Of a DNA stretch of 26,810 nt, positions 1-6,857 are shown one piece after another. The DNA is from an uncultured Oscillospiraceae bacterium. GTDB taxonomy: Bacteria; Bacillota; Clostridia; Oscillospirales; Oscillospiraceae. Each line of letters begins with the position of its first letter. Position 1 is the first letter of the stretch. The notes beneath the pieces were generated by a model. It saw nothing but the letters and a program-made list of their open reading frames with translations. It was not told where the DNA came from and did not search any database. The DNA lies in the NCBI GenBank assembly GCA_910577415.1, contig CAJTLK010000019.1, positions 1 to 26,810 on the forward strand. Direction: 5' to 3'. A program made the translations under genes and the position numbers.

Positions 1-335
1 GGCCCAGGTTCAGGATGGTGTCCATCATGCCGGGCATGGAGGCCCGGGCGCCGGAACGGACGGAGACCAGCAGAGGATTCTGGAGGTCGCCGAACTTCTT
101 GCCGTTGATCTCCTCCATCTTAGCTACGTACTGCCAGATCTCGGCCATGATCTCATCGTTGATCTTCTGGCCATCCTCGTAGTACTTGGTGCAGGCTTCG
201 GTGGAGATGGTGAAGCCCTGGGGCACGGGCATGCCGATGTTGGTCATCTCGGCCAGGTTGGCGCCCTTGCCGCCCAAAAGCTCACGCATGGTGGCATTGC
301 CTTCGGAGAACAGATAGACGTACTTGTGGGACATT
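1..335 (-). CDS. ppdK: Pyruvate, phosphate dikinase, N-terminal part (runs off window)
   Basis: Interconverts pyruvate, ATP and Pi with PEP, AMP and PPi in the cytoplasm; anaerobes use it in PPi-linked glycolysis. About 111 residues are visible. The N-terminal ATP-grasp (nucleotide-binding) domain shows in the stretches ELLGGKGANLAEMT, MPVPQGFTISTEAC and LLVSVRSGARASMPGMMDT, all close to the PPDK family consensus. The ATG at 335 is preceded by AGGAGG at a normal distance, and a good promoter lies upstream. The PEP-binding and phospho-His domains lie outside the window. PEP synthase is related, but the GGKGANLAEM start fits PPDK better. Confidence 0.95.
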
Positions 336-387
336 GGGATCGACCTCCTGTATCTTCCTTGTAAATTTTTGGGTCACGCTCAAAGTC

Positions 388-416
388 ATTATACCGATTT
401 TCCACTGGAAAATCAA
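388..416 (-). promoter_or_regulatory. Promoter of ppdK
   Basis: On the minus strand, TTGATT (411-416), a 17-base spacer and a perfect TATAAT (388-393) lie about 55 bases upstream of the ppdK start. Confidence 0.7.
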
Positions 417-493
417 GGCCCTTTCCCCCATTCAAGGGGTACAATTCACGATATTTTCCCCGTCTTTTCCCCTAAAATGGAGCAAAACGGCCC

Positions 494-802
494 TCACACA
501 AAAAATAGTTCCGCCACAAAGACCACCACGCAGCAGGCCGCCGACACCGGGAACAGCCCCGCCCCGGCCCAGGCCAGCACGCCCCCCACCACCAGGGCCA
601 GCGCCCCCGCCACAGGGGATTGGGTGGCCTCCACAATGGCGGGAAAGGTCATCACCGCAAGGGTCACATAGGGCACATAATAAAGGAAGGAGCGTAGAAA
701 CCGATTCTTGATCTGTCCCCGGATCAGGGTCAGGGGGAGCACCCGCACCGCCAGACTCACCAGGGACATGACGGCAATATAGATGTAAACGTTACCCTGC
801 AT
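494..802 (-). CDS. azlD: AzlD-family small subunit of a branched-chain amino acid exporter
   Basis: Small integral membrane protein of 102 residues with about four hydrophobic segments. It matches AzlD in size, in the N-terminal pattern YIYIAVMSLVSLAVRVLPL and in the conserved region LRSFLYYVPYVTLAVMTFPA. AzlD works with AzlC in the cytoplasmic membrane; the pair is linked to export of branched-chain amino acids and analogues (4-azaleucine resistance in Bacillus). Its ATG lies 11 bases inside the 3' end of azlC, so translation is probably coupled. It is the last gene of the rhomboid-trmO-azlC-azlD unit. I see no clear terminator behind it. The true substrate is unknown. Confidence 0.88.
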   Translation of the reverse strand: MQGNVYIYIAVMSLVSLAVRVLPLTLIRGQIKNRFLRSFLYYVPYVTLAVMTFPAIVEATQSPVAGALALVVGGVLAWAGAGLFPVSAACCVVVFVAELFFV

Positions 803-1529
803 TTTCTTCCCCTCCCTCCTCCTTCATCGGGAAGAGCGCCGCGGCGGCGCCCGCCAAAAGCAGCGTCAGCAAAATGACCCTGCTGCCCACGGACAGCCCC
901 GATACCAGCGGCAGCCTCCCCGCGGCAAAGCTGGTGAGAAATCCTAGTCCCACCAGGCCCGCCACCACCTTATCTTTTCGGGCGGGGGGGATGATTATGG
1001 CCAGGAACATCCCGTAAAGGGCCACGCTCAGCGCGCTCACGACCCGCAGGGGCAGAATATTTCCCGCCGTAATGCCCAGGGCGGTGCCCAAGGCCCAGCT
1101 GGGGATGGCCGTCAGCATGGCTCCGTAGGGATAGAGCGGCTCCACCAGCCCAGGCCGGGCCATGGTGATACCGAATATCTCGTCGGTAATGCCAAAGCCC
1201 ACTCCAACGCGGTGGAGCAAAGAGGTCTCAGGGGCGAACTTCTGGCTCAGGGCGCAGCTCATCAGTAAATACCGGGCGTTGGTAATAAGAATGGTCAAAG
1301 CCATCTCCCAATAGGGGGCCGAGGCGGCGATAAGGGTGATGCCCGCATACTCCCCCGCCGAAGCGTGGTTCAGTATGCTGATGAGGAACCCCTGCCACGC
1401 CTTCAGCCCCGCGTTCCTTCCCGCGATACCCAGGGAAAAGGCCACTGCAAAATACCCCAGGGCGATGGGGACCCCGTCCCGCATCCCCCGCCGGAACACC
1501 GCTCCCCGGCCCAGCCGTTCCTCTGTCAT
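792..1529 (-). CDS. azlC: AzlC-family large subunit of a branched-chain amino acid exporter
   Basis: Predicted 245-residue membrane protein with several hydrophobic helices. The start of the family is clear: RGMRDGVPIALGYFAVAFSLG, then FLISILNHASAGEYAG and ITNARYLLMSCALSQK, all typical of AzlC/YgaZ. The reading frame is open further upstream, but the ATG at 1529 overlaps the trmO stop as ATGA and begins just before conserved sequence, so I chose it. Its 3' end overlaps azlD by 11 bases. Both partners needed for a working exporter are therefore present. Family function is export of branched-chain amino acids; the substrate here is inferred only from family. Confidence 0.9.
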   Translation of the reverse strand: MTEERLGRGAVFRRGMRDGVPIALGYFAVAFSLGIAGRNAGLKAWQGFLISILNHASAGEYAGITLIAASAPYWEMALTILITNARYLLMSCALSQKFAPETSLLHRVGVGFGITDEIFGITMARPGLVEPLYPYGAMLTAIPSWALGTALGITAGNILPLRVVSALSVALYGMFLAIIIPPARKDKVVAGLVGLGFLTSFAAGRLPLVSGLSVGSRVILLTLLLAGAAAALFPMKEEGGEENAG

Positions 1530-2215
1530 GTCTCTCTCTCCCTCTCTACTCCCGTCACCGTCAAAATATCCCCGGCCACGGTAAAGTTCACGTTCAGTCC
1601 CCCAAAGGCCATGCCGTACTCCCGCCGGGGGTCGTCCTGGTAGCGGGGCCGCGGGTCGCAAGAAAGCACCCCCCGCAGCGCCTCCCGCTGCTCCTGGGGC
1701 ACCTTCTCCAGCAGCTCTGCCGGAAAGTTTACCTCCAAAGCCTCCTCAGGCGCAGGGGCAAAGCCCTCGGCGGCCTCGGGACGGCAGTCGGTATAGGGCA
1801 CGTAGGGCTTGATATCGTAAATAGGCGTTCCGTCCATCAGGTCGGCCCCGGACACATGGAGCCTCGGGCCGTCAGGTCCTTGAAGCTCCACCCCCTCCAA
1901 CTTGACGCAGCTCAGACCCAGCCCGTTGGGCCGGAAGGGAGAGCGGGTGGCGAAGACCCCCAGCCTCTCGTTGCCCCCCAGCCGGGGCGGACGCACCGTG
2001 GGCGACCACTCCTCCCGCTCGTTGGCGGAAAAGCCCCAGATGAGCCACAGGTGAGAAAATCCCTCCATCCCCCGGAGGGCGTCGGGACTGCGGAATTCCG
2101 GGGCAAAGACGATCTCTCCCCGCAGCTCCTCCACCAGCCCGCTCTGCCGGGGGATGCCGAATTTTTGGGGAAAATCGCTTCTCATTCTGGCTATGACCTT
2201 CAGCCGCTTTTCCAC
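1526..2215 (-). CDS. trmO: tRNA (N6-threonylcarbamoyladenosine37-N6)-methyltransferase, TrmO/TsaA family
   Basis: SAM-dependent methylase that adds a methyl group to t6A37 in tRNA-Thr (family function). The 229-residue protein carries the TsaA beta-barrel signatures: KFGIPRQ near residue 18, RPPRLGGNERLGVFATRSPF then RPNGLGLS near residues 75-102, and DLMDGTPIYDIKPYVPYTD near 125. A C-terminal extension with a second conserved block (DPRPRYQDDP, near 190) is also typical. The start codon is GTG at 2215, with GGAGGAG about eight bases upstream. It lies 21 bases behind the rhomboid gene and overlaps azlC as ATGA, so it is the second gene of this operon. Confidence 0.92.
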   Translation of the reverse strand: MEKRLKVIARMRSDFPQKFGIPRQSGLVEELRGEIVFAPEFRSPDALRGMEGFSHLWLIWGFSANEREEWSPTVRPPRLGGNERLGVFATRSPFRPNGLGLSCVKLEGVELQGPDGPRLHVSGADLMDGTPIYDIKPYVPYTDCRPEAAEGFAPAPEEALEVNFPAELLEKVPQEQREALRGVLSCDPRPRYQDDPRREYGMAFGGLNVNFTVAGDILTVTGVERERET

Positions 2216-2236
2216 CCTTTCTCCTCCTTCCTTACC

Positions 2237-2809
2237 TTACGCCGTCCTTTGGCCCCCTGCCGCGGCCATGTAGCCGCACAGGGCGCCGCTCAGTCCGCCC
2301 ACGATGTGGGCCAGGTGGGAGACGTTATCCTGAGAGAACATTCCCGCCGCCGCTTCCCGGCCAATATACAGCACCGTCACCAGCACCAGGGTCAGCGGCA
2401 CCTCCCCCGCCCGGAAAGAGGTCATGGAGGCCAAAATGATAAAGGCAAACACCACCCCCGACGCCCCCAGTAGCCCCGCGGGGCTGACAAGGCAGTGGAT
2501 CACGCCGGTGACAAGGGCGGTGACGGCAATGACCAGAGCCAGGTCGCCGCTGCCGTACTTTTCCTCCAGCATGGGGCCAAGGAGCAGAAAGAGCATCATA
2601 TTGCTGACATAATGGTCCAGGGAAACGTGTCCCAGCACATGGGTAAACAGTCGCAAATAGGTCAGGGGGCTGGTCAGCGGCCCCCGGCGGACGATAAAGA
2701 GCAGGGCGTTGCTCCCTCCTCCGGTCAGGGCGTTCAGGGCCAGGGCCACGGCGCAGAGGAGGGCAAAGGTCAGGGTCACAGGGGCGTTATACTTCAGTTT
2801 CCATTTCAT
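2237..2809 (-). CDS. Rhomboid-family intramembrane serine protease
   Basis: Predicted 190-residue membrane protein with about six hydrophobic helices. The catalytic dyad is visible: Ser117 in GASG and His168 in HLAHIVGGLSG. The loop region has THVLGHVSLDHYVSNM, matching the rhomboid block with conserved His and Asn residues in helix 2. The frame is open upstream to 2977, but the ATG at 2809 has GGAGGAGGG at good spacing, and a promoter (2844-2872) lies between, so this is the start. It heads the operon with trmO, azlC and azlD. Substrate unknown; the neighbours do not point to one. Confidence 0.9.
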   Translation of the reverse strand: MKWKLKYNAPVTLTFALLCAVALALNALTGGGSNALLFIVRRGPLTSPLTYLRLFTHVLGHVSLDHYVSNMMLFLLLGPMLEEKYGSGDLALVIAVTALVTGVIHCLVSPAGLLGASGVVFAFIILASMTSFRAGEVPLTLVLVTVLYIGREAAAGMFSQDNVSHLAHIVGGLSGALCGYMAAAGGQRTA

Positions 2810-2843
2810 AATAAGCCCTCCTCCGCAGTTTTTCCAACAAGGC

Positions 2844-2872
2844 AGTATACCACAGCCGGAGGCACGCCACAA
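2844..2872 (-). promoter_or_regulatory. Promoter of the rhomboid-trmO-azlCD operon
   Basis: On the minus strand, TTGTGG (2867-2872), 17 bases, then TATACT (2844-2849), about 35 bases before the rhomboid ATG. A second possible -10 (TATTAT) lies further upstream near 2960. Confidence 0.55.
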
Positions 2873-2933
2873 GAGAATCTGCGCTCCGGCTCCGGAGCTT
2901 TGGCAAAAATTTTTCTTTCCCCTTTTCCCTGGC

Positions 2934-2962
2934 TTGCTCTTCCCGCCGTTGATGGTTATAAT
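2934..2962 (+). promoter_or_regulatory. Promoter of fprA
   Basis: TTGCTC (2934-2939), 17 bases, then a perfect TATAAT (2957-2962), 35 bases before the fprA ATG. It points away from the rhomboid promoter. Confidence 0.65.
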
Positions 2963-2997
2963 ATATGTCGATCTCAATATACCAAGGAGGCCCGCTT

Positions 2998-4158
2998 ATG
3001 AAGCCCGTTATTTCCGACAGCATTCTCTATATCGGCGCCGACGACCACGACATCGACCTTTTCGAGAACCAGTACCCCGTCCCCGACGGCGTCTCCTATA
3101 ACTCTTATCTCATTTTGGATGAGAAGGTGGCCGTCATGGACACCGTTGACCGCCGCAGAACCGAGACCTGGTTCGACGCCCTCACCAAGGCTCTGAATGG
3201 CCGGGATCCGGACTACCTCATCATTTCCCACATGGAGCCGGATCACGCCTACAATATCGGTCTGTTGGCGGAAAAGTACCCCCAAATGAAGCTGGTGGGC
3301 AACGCCAAGACCTTTGCCATGCTCCCCCGGTTTTTTGACGCCTCCCTCACCGGGAGGGCCGTCACCGTCGCCGACGGCGACAGTCTGCCTCTGGGCCGCC
3401 ACACCCTCACCTTTTATACCGCCCCCATGGTCCACTGGCCCGAGGTCATGGTGAGCTATGAGAGTGAAGAAAAGCTCCTCTTCTCCGCCGACGCCTTTGG
3501 CCGCTTCGGCGCTCTGGACGTGGACATGCCCTGGTTGGACGAGGCCCGGCGGTACTACCTCAATATTGTGGGCAAGTATGGCGTCCAGGTCCAGGCCCTC
3601 CTGAAAAAGGCGGCAGGGTTGGATGTAAAGAAAATTCTTCCCCTCCACGGCCCGGTACTGGAGGGGGACCTGTCCCCCTATCTGGAAAAGTACGATCTCT
3701 GGTCCCGCTACGTGCCCGAGGAAAAAGGCGTTGCCCTGGCCTACTGCTCCATCCATGGCAACACCGAAAAGGCCGCTCTCCTTCTCCGGGACTTTTTGGC
3801 CGGGGCCGGGGAGACGGTGGAGGTCTTTGACCTCTGCCGCTGCGACATGTCCGCCGCCGTAGCCGCCGCCTTCCGCTATGACCGTCTGGTTTTGGCCTGT
3901 CCCACCTACGACGGCGGGCTTTTCCCGCCCATGGAGGACTTCCTCTCCCACCTGAAGAGCAAAAACTTCCAAGGCAGGGCCGCGGCCCTGGTGGAAAACG
4001 GCTCCTGGGCCCCCATCTCCGCCAAGCTCATGGGAGAAAAGCTCTCCGCCATGAAGGACGTCACCGTCCTGACCGACCCCGTCACCGTGGCCTCTGCGGT
4101 GAAGCCCGAGACCGAGGCCGCCCTGAAGGCCCTGGCGGAGAACCTCTCCCGCCGCTGA
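2998..4158 (+). CDS. fprA: FprA-family A-type flavoprotein (flavodiiron oxygen/NO reductase)
   Basis: Cytoplasmic flavodiiron protein of 386 residues that reduces O2 to water (or NO to N2O) in anaerobes. The N-terminal metallo-beta-lactamase domain holds the di-iron ligands: His78, Glu80, Asp82 and His83 in HMEPDH, His146 in VHWPE, Asp165 in SADAFG and His217 in LPLHGP. The C-terminal flavodoxin domain (from about 245) has the FMN loop YCSIHGNTEKAA and CPTYDGGLFPPM. There is no fused rubredoxin or reductase domain, so it belongs to the minimal class and needs an external electron donor. The ATG at 2998 has AAGGAGG. The downstream FliB gene starts 79 bases later with no terminator between. Confidence 0.95.
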   Translation: MKPVISDSILYIGADDHDIDLFENQYPVPDGVSYNSYLILDEKVAVMDTVDRRRTETWFDALTKALNGRDPDYLIISHMEPDHAYNIGLLAEKYPQMKLVGNAKTFAMLPRFFDASLTGRAVTVADGDSLPLGRHTLTFYTAPMVHWPEVMVSYESEEKLLFSADAFGRFGALDVDMPWLDEARRYYLNIVGKYGVQVQALLKKAAGLDVKKILPLHGPVLEGDLSPYLEKYDLWSRYVPEEKGVALAYCSIHGNTEKAALLLRDFLAGAGETVEVFDLCRCDMSAAVAAAFRYDRLVLACPTYDGGLFPPMEDFLSHLKSKNFQGRAAALVENGSWAPISAKLMGEKLSAMKDVTVLTDPVTVASAVKPETEAALKALAENLSRR

Positions 4159-4237
4159 AGCCTCCCCCCCAGCCTATGACCTTCCCCGCCCGCGTTTAAC
4201 TTCCCCCGTCCCATTCCGGCAGAGAGGAGCCACCGCC

Positions 4238-5272
4238 ATGGAGCTGCATATTCCCAGCTACTACCCAAAATTCCGCTGTCTGGCGGGAGCGTGCCCCCAC
4301 ACCTGCTGCGCCTGGTGGGAGGTGCCGGTGGATGAAGCCTCTGTCGCGTTCTATCAAAACGTCCCCGGCGAATTGGGAGCGGCCCTCCACTCCGCCCTCA
4401 CCGTCGACGAGGACGGAGAGCCCTGCTTCCGCCTCTCCGGCGGCAAATGCCCCTTTTTAGACGAGAACGGGCTGTGCTCTCTTCAGCTCAAATGGGGAGA
4501 GGAGCACATCCCCTTCATCTGCCGGGAGCACCCCCGGTTTACTTACGACTACGGCCCTGTTCGGGAATCGGGACTGTGCGCCTCCTGCCCGGAGGCCGCC
4601 CGGTTGATCCTGGCCGAGGACTTTACCCTGGCGGCGGAGCCTCTTTCCGACGAGGCTGGGGACGCCCCCGACCCCCTCCTGTTTCCCCTGCTGTCGGCCC
4701 GCAAGGCGGCCTTTGACCTATTGAATATGGACGCACTGCTCTCCCAGCGGCTTCAGGCCCTGCTCCTCTTTGCCAACGACCTGCAAAACGCTCTGGACGA
4801 GGGGGACCCCAACGCCCTGGCCCAGGTCTGCCAAGCCTATTCGAGGGCCTTTCCCCGCCCGGAAAACGTCTCCCTGCCCCCTCGGCGGGAGGCTTTGCAA
4901 AAGACCCTCTCCTGTTTGGAAAAGCTGGAAATTTTGCAGCCCGACTGGCCGGGCCTCCTCTCCGCCGCCGCAAGCCGGCCCGCGCCGCTCTCTCCTCCCG
5001 AAGCCGAGGGCGGGCGGTCCGCCGCTTACTTCCTTTACCGCCATTGGCTCCGCTCGCTCAACGACGGCGACCTGCTGAGCTGGTGTGAGCTGGCGGTGCT
5101 GGGGACCGCCGTGGCCGGTGCCTTATCCCCGCTGGTGGAGGGCGGCTTTCCAGAGGCGTTCCGCCGCTTCTGCCTGGAGGTGGAGCACTCCCAACCCAAC
5201 CTGGACATCCTTCAGGACGCCCTGTGGCAGAGCCTGACCTTCCCCGACCAGCTCTCCCTGGCAGGAGCGTGA
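4238..5272 (+). CDS. fliB: FliB-type lysine N-methylase family protein
   Basis: Protein of 344 residues with the cysteine-rich N-terminal domain of FliB: CLAGACPHTCC (14-24), CPFLDENGLCSLQ (near 70-80), ICREHPR and CASCPEAARLIL (near 92-115). FliB methylates flagellin lysines in Salmonella. Clostridia often carry FliB-like genes far from flagellar loci, so the target here may differ. The C-terminal half is alpha-helical and poorly conserved, as usual in the family. ATG at 4238 with GAGAGGAG upstream. It follows fprA and ends in a strong terminator. No flagellar gene is in the window. Family assignment is firm; the substrate is not known. Confidence 0.85.
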   Translation: MELHIPSYYPKFRCLAGACPHTCCAWWEVPVDEASVAFYQNVPGELGAALHSALTVDEDGEPCFRLSGGKCPFLDENGLCSLQLKWGEEHIPFICREHPRFTYDYGPVRESGLCASCPEAARLILAEDFTLAAEPLSDEAGDAPDPLLFPLLSARKAAFDLLNMDALLSQRLQALLLFANDLQNALDEGDPNALAQVCQAYSRAFPRPENVSLPPRREALQKTLSCLEKLEILQPDWPGLLSAAASRPAPLSPPEAEGGRSAAYFLYRHWLRSLNDGDLLSWCELAVLGTAVAGALSPLVEGGFPEAFRRFCLEVEHSQPNLDILQDALWQSLTFPDQLSLAGA

Positions 5273-5315
5273 CCTCCCTTCCCCAAAGACCGCCCCTTTT
5301 CCCCGAAAACAGACG

Positions 5316-5353
5316 CCGCCCTCCCGCTTTCGCGGGAGGGCGGTCTTTCTTTT
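5316..5353 (+). terminator. Rho-independent terminator of the fprA-fliB unit
   Basis: A perfect 11-bp GC-rich stem (5316-5326 with 5333-5343) and a six-base loop, followed by TCTTTCTTTT. It lies 44 bases after the fliB stop. Confidence 0.9.
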
Positions 5354-5362
5354 CCCCATTCT

Positions 5363-5536
5363 TCAAAGCTTGATCTCCCCGTTTTCCCCTTCAAAGGCCG
5401 CCACCTGTTCCTTCATGGCGATTCGGATCATGCTGCTGACGCTCCGGCAGTCCCGTGCCGCGATATACCGAAATTTCTCCAGCAGCTCCTTTGGAAGGCA
5501 GATGGTAAATTGTTTGATCTCTAAGTTCCGTTCCAT
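5363..5536 (-). CDS. Small ribbon-helix-helix (Arc-like) DNA-binding protein, copy A
   Basis: 57-residue protein with an Arc/CopG-like ribbon-helix-helix fold: a strand around KQFTICLP, helix 1 ELLEKFRYIAARDC, the turn RSVSS, then helix 2 MIRIAMKEQVAAFE. ATG at 5536 is preferred over upstream GTG and TTG codons because GAGGTGAT sits seven bases before it. It aligns without gaps to the divergent protein at 5667-5843, with 18 identities over 51 residues. No toxin gene is adjacent, so an antitoxin role is not supported. Its promoter region carries paired repeats likely to be its binding sites. A local transcription repressor is the best guess. Confidence 0.75.
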   Translation of the reverse strand: MERNLEIKQFTICLPKELLEKFRYIAARDCRSVSSMIRIAMKEQVAAFEGENGEIKL

Positions 5537-5554
5537 CAAAATCACCTCGCATAT

Positions 5555-5583
5555 ATGATATCATAATAATATCTATATGTCAA
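5555..5583 (-). promoter_or_regulatory. Promoter of RHH copy A
   Basis: On the minus strand, a perfect TTGACA (5578-5583), a 17-base spacer and TATCAT (5555-5560). The -10 lies inside a 12-bp palindrome (5554-5565), and the first two 18-bp repeats overlap the promoter. Confidence 0.75.
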
Positions 5584-5648
5584 TATCTGTTTGATATCTA
5601 TTAGAGCCATTGAGAAAATAGCGTCTGTGTGATATCATTTTAACATCT
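5557..5648. repeat. Three 18-bp paired-half-site repeats (putative RHH operators)
   Basis: Three copies of the pattern RATATCW, four bases, RAYATCT: GATATCATAATAATATCT (5557-5574), AATATCTGTTTGATATCT (5582-5599) and GATATCATTTTAACATCT (5631-5648). In each copy the two half-sites start exactly 11 bases apart, one helical turn. This is the spacing at which RHH dimers are known to sit side by side, as in the P22 Arc operator. Copies 1 and 2 cover the leftward promoter and copy 3 covers the rightward -10. Binding by the two flanking proteins is inference. Confidence 0.7.
5610..5638 (+). promoter_or_regulatory. Promoter of RHH copy B
   Basis: TTGAGA (5610-5615), 17 bases, then TATCAT (5633-5638). 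The -10 lies inside the third 18-bp repeat. Its -10 hexamer is identical to that of the divergent promoter. Confidence 0.65.
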
Positions 5649-5666
5649 AAATGAGGGGTGATACAT

Positions 5667-5843
5667 GTGGGTGTTCAAATCAATCCCTATCCGCTGCGGG
5701 TGGAACCCGAGCTGATGGAAAAGCTGCGGGTCGTAGCCAGGGACCACAGCCGCTCGGTGAACAAGGAGATCGAGATGCTGGTGCGGGAGCACATCGCCGC
5801 CTACGAGGCGGAGAAGGGCAAGATCGAAGTCCCGGCAAACTAA
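5667..5843 (+). CDS. Small ribbon-helix-helix (Arc-like) DNA-binding protein, copy B
   Basis: 58-residue RHH protein. The segment ELMEKLRVVARDHSRSVNKE with the following IEMLVREHI strongly resembles the phage P22 Arc core, including the RSVN-EI turn; the N-terminal strand is INPYPLRV. The start codon is most likely GTG at 5667, eight bases after AGGGG; an in-frame GTG at 5658 overlaps that site and is less likely. It is a diverged duplicate of copy A, transcribed away from it across a shared operator region. No neighbouring toxin or obvious target is seen. Such proteins usually repress their own promoter; further targets are unknown. Confidence 0.75.
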   Translation: MGVQINPYPLRVEPELMEKLRVVARDHSRSVNKEIEMLVREHIAAYEAEKGKIEVPAN

Positions 5844-5858
5844 ATCGCCGCAAACGAA

Positions 5859-5907
5859 AGCCCCCAGTTTTTCCGCGGGGCTTTCCCTTTGGAAAAAACC
5901 GGGGGCT
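5859..5907. terminator. Possible convergent terminator hairpin
   Basis: Imperfect inverted repeat, AGCCCCCAGTTTTTCC (5859-5874) against a near complement at 5891-5907, between the convergent RHH copy B and desulfoferrodoxin genes. The stem is long, but there is no clear T run after it on either strand. Confidence 0.4.
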
Positions 5908-5932
5908 GATGCAGAGATGTCGGGGCGGAGTG

Positions 5933-6307
5933 TTACCCCCGCCAGAGGCTGTGCTGGTTACAGTAGGCGTAGACCGCCTCCACCGTCTCCCCCTCGGTCA
6001 GGGCAAAGGCGGCATGGGGCGCTTCGCCGGGGTGTAATTGCTTCCACTGGCTGCCCCGGTCAGTTTTCAGGAATACCCATTCAATAAAGTGCTCCGGCAG
6101 CATGGGGTGGTCAACCGAGCCTACCCGCACCTTTACGGTGCACCCCTCCACCCCGTAGACCGGGACGTGCTTTTCTCCGGCAGCTTCTACCGCTCCGGCA
6201 GCCAGCTCCTCCATTTTCTGCCCGCAGCACATGATCGGGACCCCCACGTCCTTGATCTTGGCGATAATATTGCCGCAGTGACGGCAAGTGTAGAATTTCT
6301 GCTCCAT
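5933..6307 (-). CDS. dfx: Desulfoferrodoxin (superoxide reductase)
   Basis: 124-residue cytoplasmic iron protein that reduces superoxide to H2O2 without making O2. The N-terminal desulforedoxin domain binds one Fe through Cys8, Cys11, Cys27 and Cys28 (CRHC...CC). The catalytic SOR domain has all expected ligands: His47 (in EKHVP), His67 and His73 (DHPMLPEH), and Cys116 with His119 (CNQH). It is therefore a two-centre (2Fe) enzyme with an intact active site. ATG at 6307 with AAGGAGGAG. Electrons would come from rubredoxin or a similar donor, not seen here. It complements FprA in oxygen defence, although the two are not in one operon. Confidence 0.96.
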   Translation of the reverse strand: MEQKFYTCRHCGNIIAKIKDVGVPIMCCGQKMEELAAGAVEAAGEKHVPVYGVEGCTVKVRVGSVDHPMLPEHFIEWVFLKTDRGSQWKQLHPGEAPHAAFALTEGETVEAVYAYCNQHSLWRG

Positions 6308-6470
6308 GGGACCGCTCCTCCTTTTCCGGCGGTTTTTGCCGCCCAGCTCTTGTTCTCAGTCTGCCCAAACCCCCGCCACTTCATCCGGTACTTTAACGCA
6401 AATTCCATGCCATATCTTTATTGCAATTATGGCGCAAGGAGCTTTCTCCTCCTTGTTCATACACGTTTGA

Positions 6471-6495
6471 ACCACCGGCCCTACCGGTGGTTTTA
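6471..6495. other. Short GC-rich hairpin with T run
   Basis: 8-bp perfect stem ACCACCGG/CCGGTGGT (6471-6478, 6484-6491) followed by TTTT on the plus strand, in the 235-base gap between dfx and the tRNA-Thr terminator. No plus-strand gene ends here. It may simply block antisense transcription. Confidence 0.35.
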
Positions 6496-6501
6496 CATTA
6501 C

Positions 6502-6535
6502 AAAAAAACGCCTGATTCCGAATGGAATCAGGCGT
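6502..6535 (-). terminator. Terminator of the tRNA-Asp-tRNA-Thr unit
   Basis: Perfect 12-bp stem ACGCCTGATTCC with its complement (6508-6519, 6524-6535) and loop GAAT. On the minus strand it is followed by a run of seven T (6502-6508). It starts seven bases after the tRNA-Thr 3' end. Confidence 0.9.
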
Positions 6536-6541
6536 TTTTGG

Positions 6542-6614
<73 letters not shown>

Positions 6615-6640
6615 ATGTCAGGCGCGGCTGCGCCCAACGA

Positions 6641-6717
<77 letters not shown>

Positions 6718-6766
6718 ATCTCCGCTCTGTCAACGCAACAGGTTGTCCCGCCGACAGAACAGATAG

Positions 6767-6795
6767 ATTATACTCTGCCCTTTTCCGTTTGTCAA
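6767..6795 (-). promoter_or_regulatory. Consensus promoter of the tRNA-Asp-tRNA-Thr unit
   Basis: Perfect TTGACA (6790-6795), 17 bases, perfect TATAAT (6767-6772) on the minus strand, about 50 bases before tRNA-Asp. This is the strongest promoter in the window. Confidence 0.92.
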
Positions 6796-6857
6796 TCCCC
6801 TTTTTTAGATATTTCTGTCCGCTATCCCTTGGGCCTGTTAACTGCCGGGCCACACCC

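Noticed and set aside
2974..3972. 332-codon antisense open frame opposite fprA
   Set aside because: No recognisable domain and no start signals; it is explained by codon bias of fprA on the other strand.
5363..5843. Toxin-antitoxin module
   Set aside because: RHH proteins are common antitoxins, but both genes encode RHH proteins and no second frame of toxin size lies next to either.
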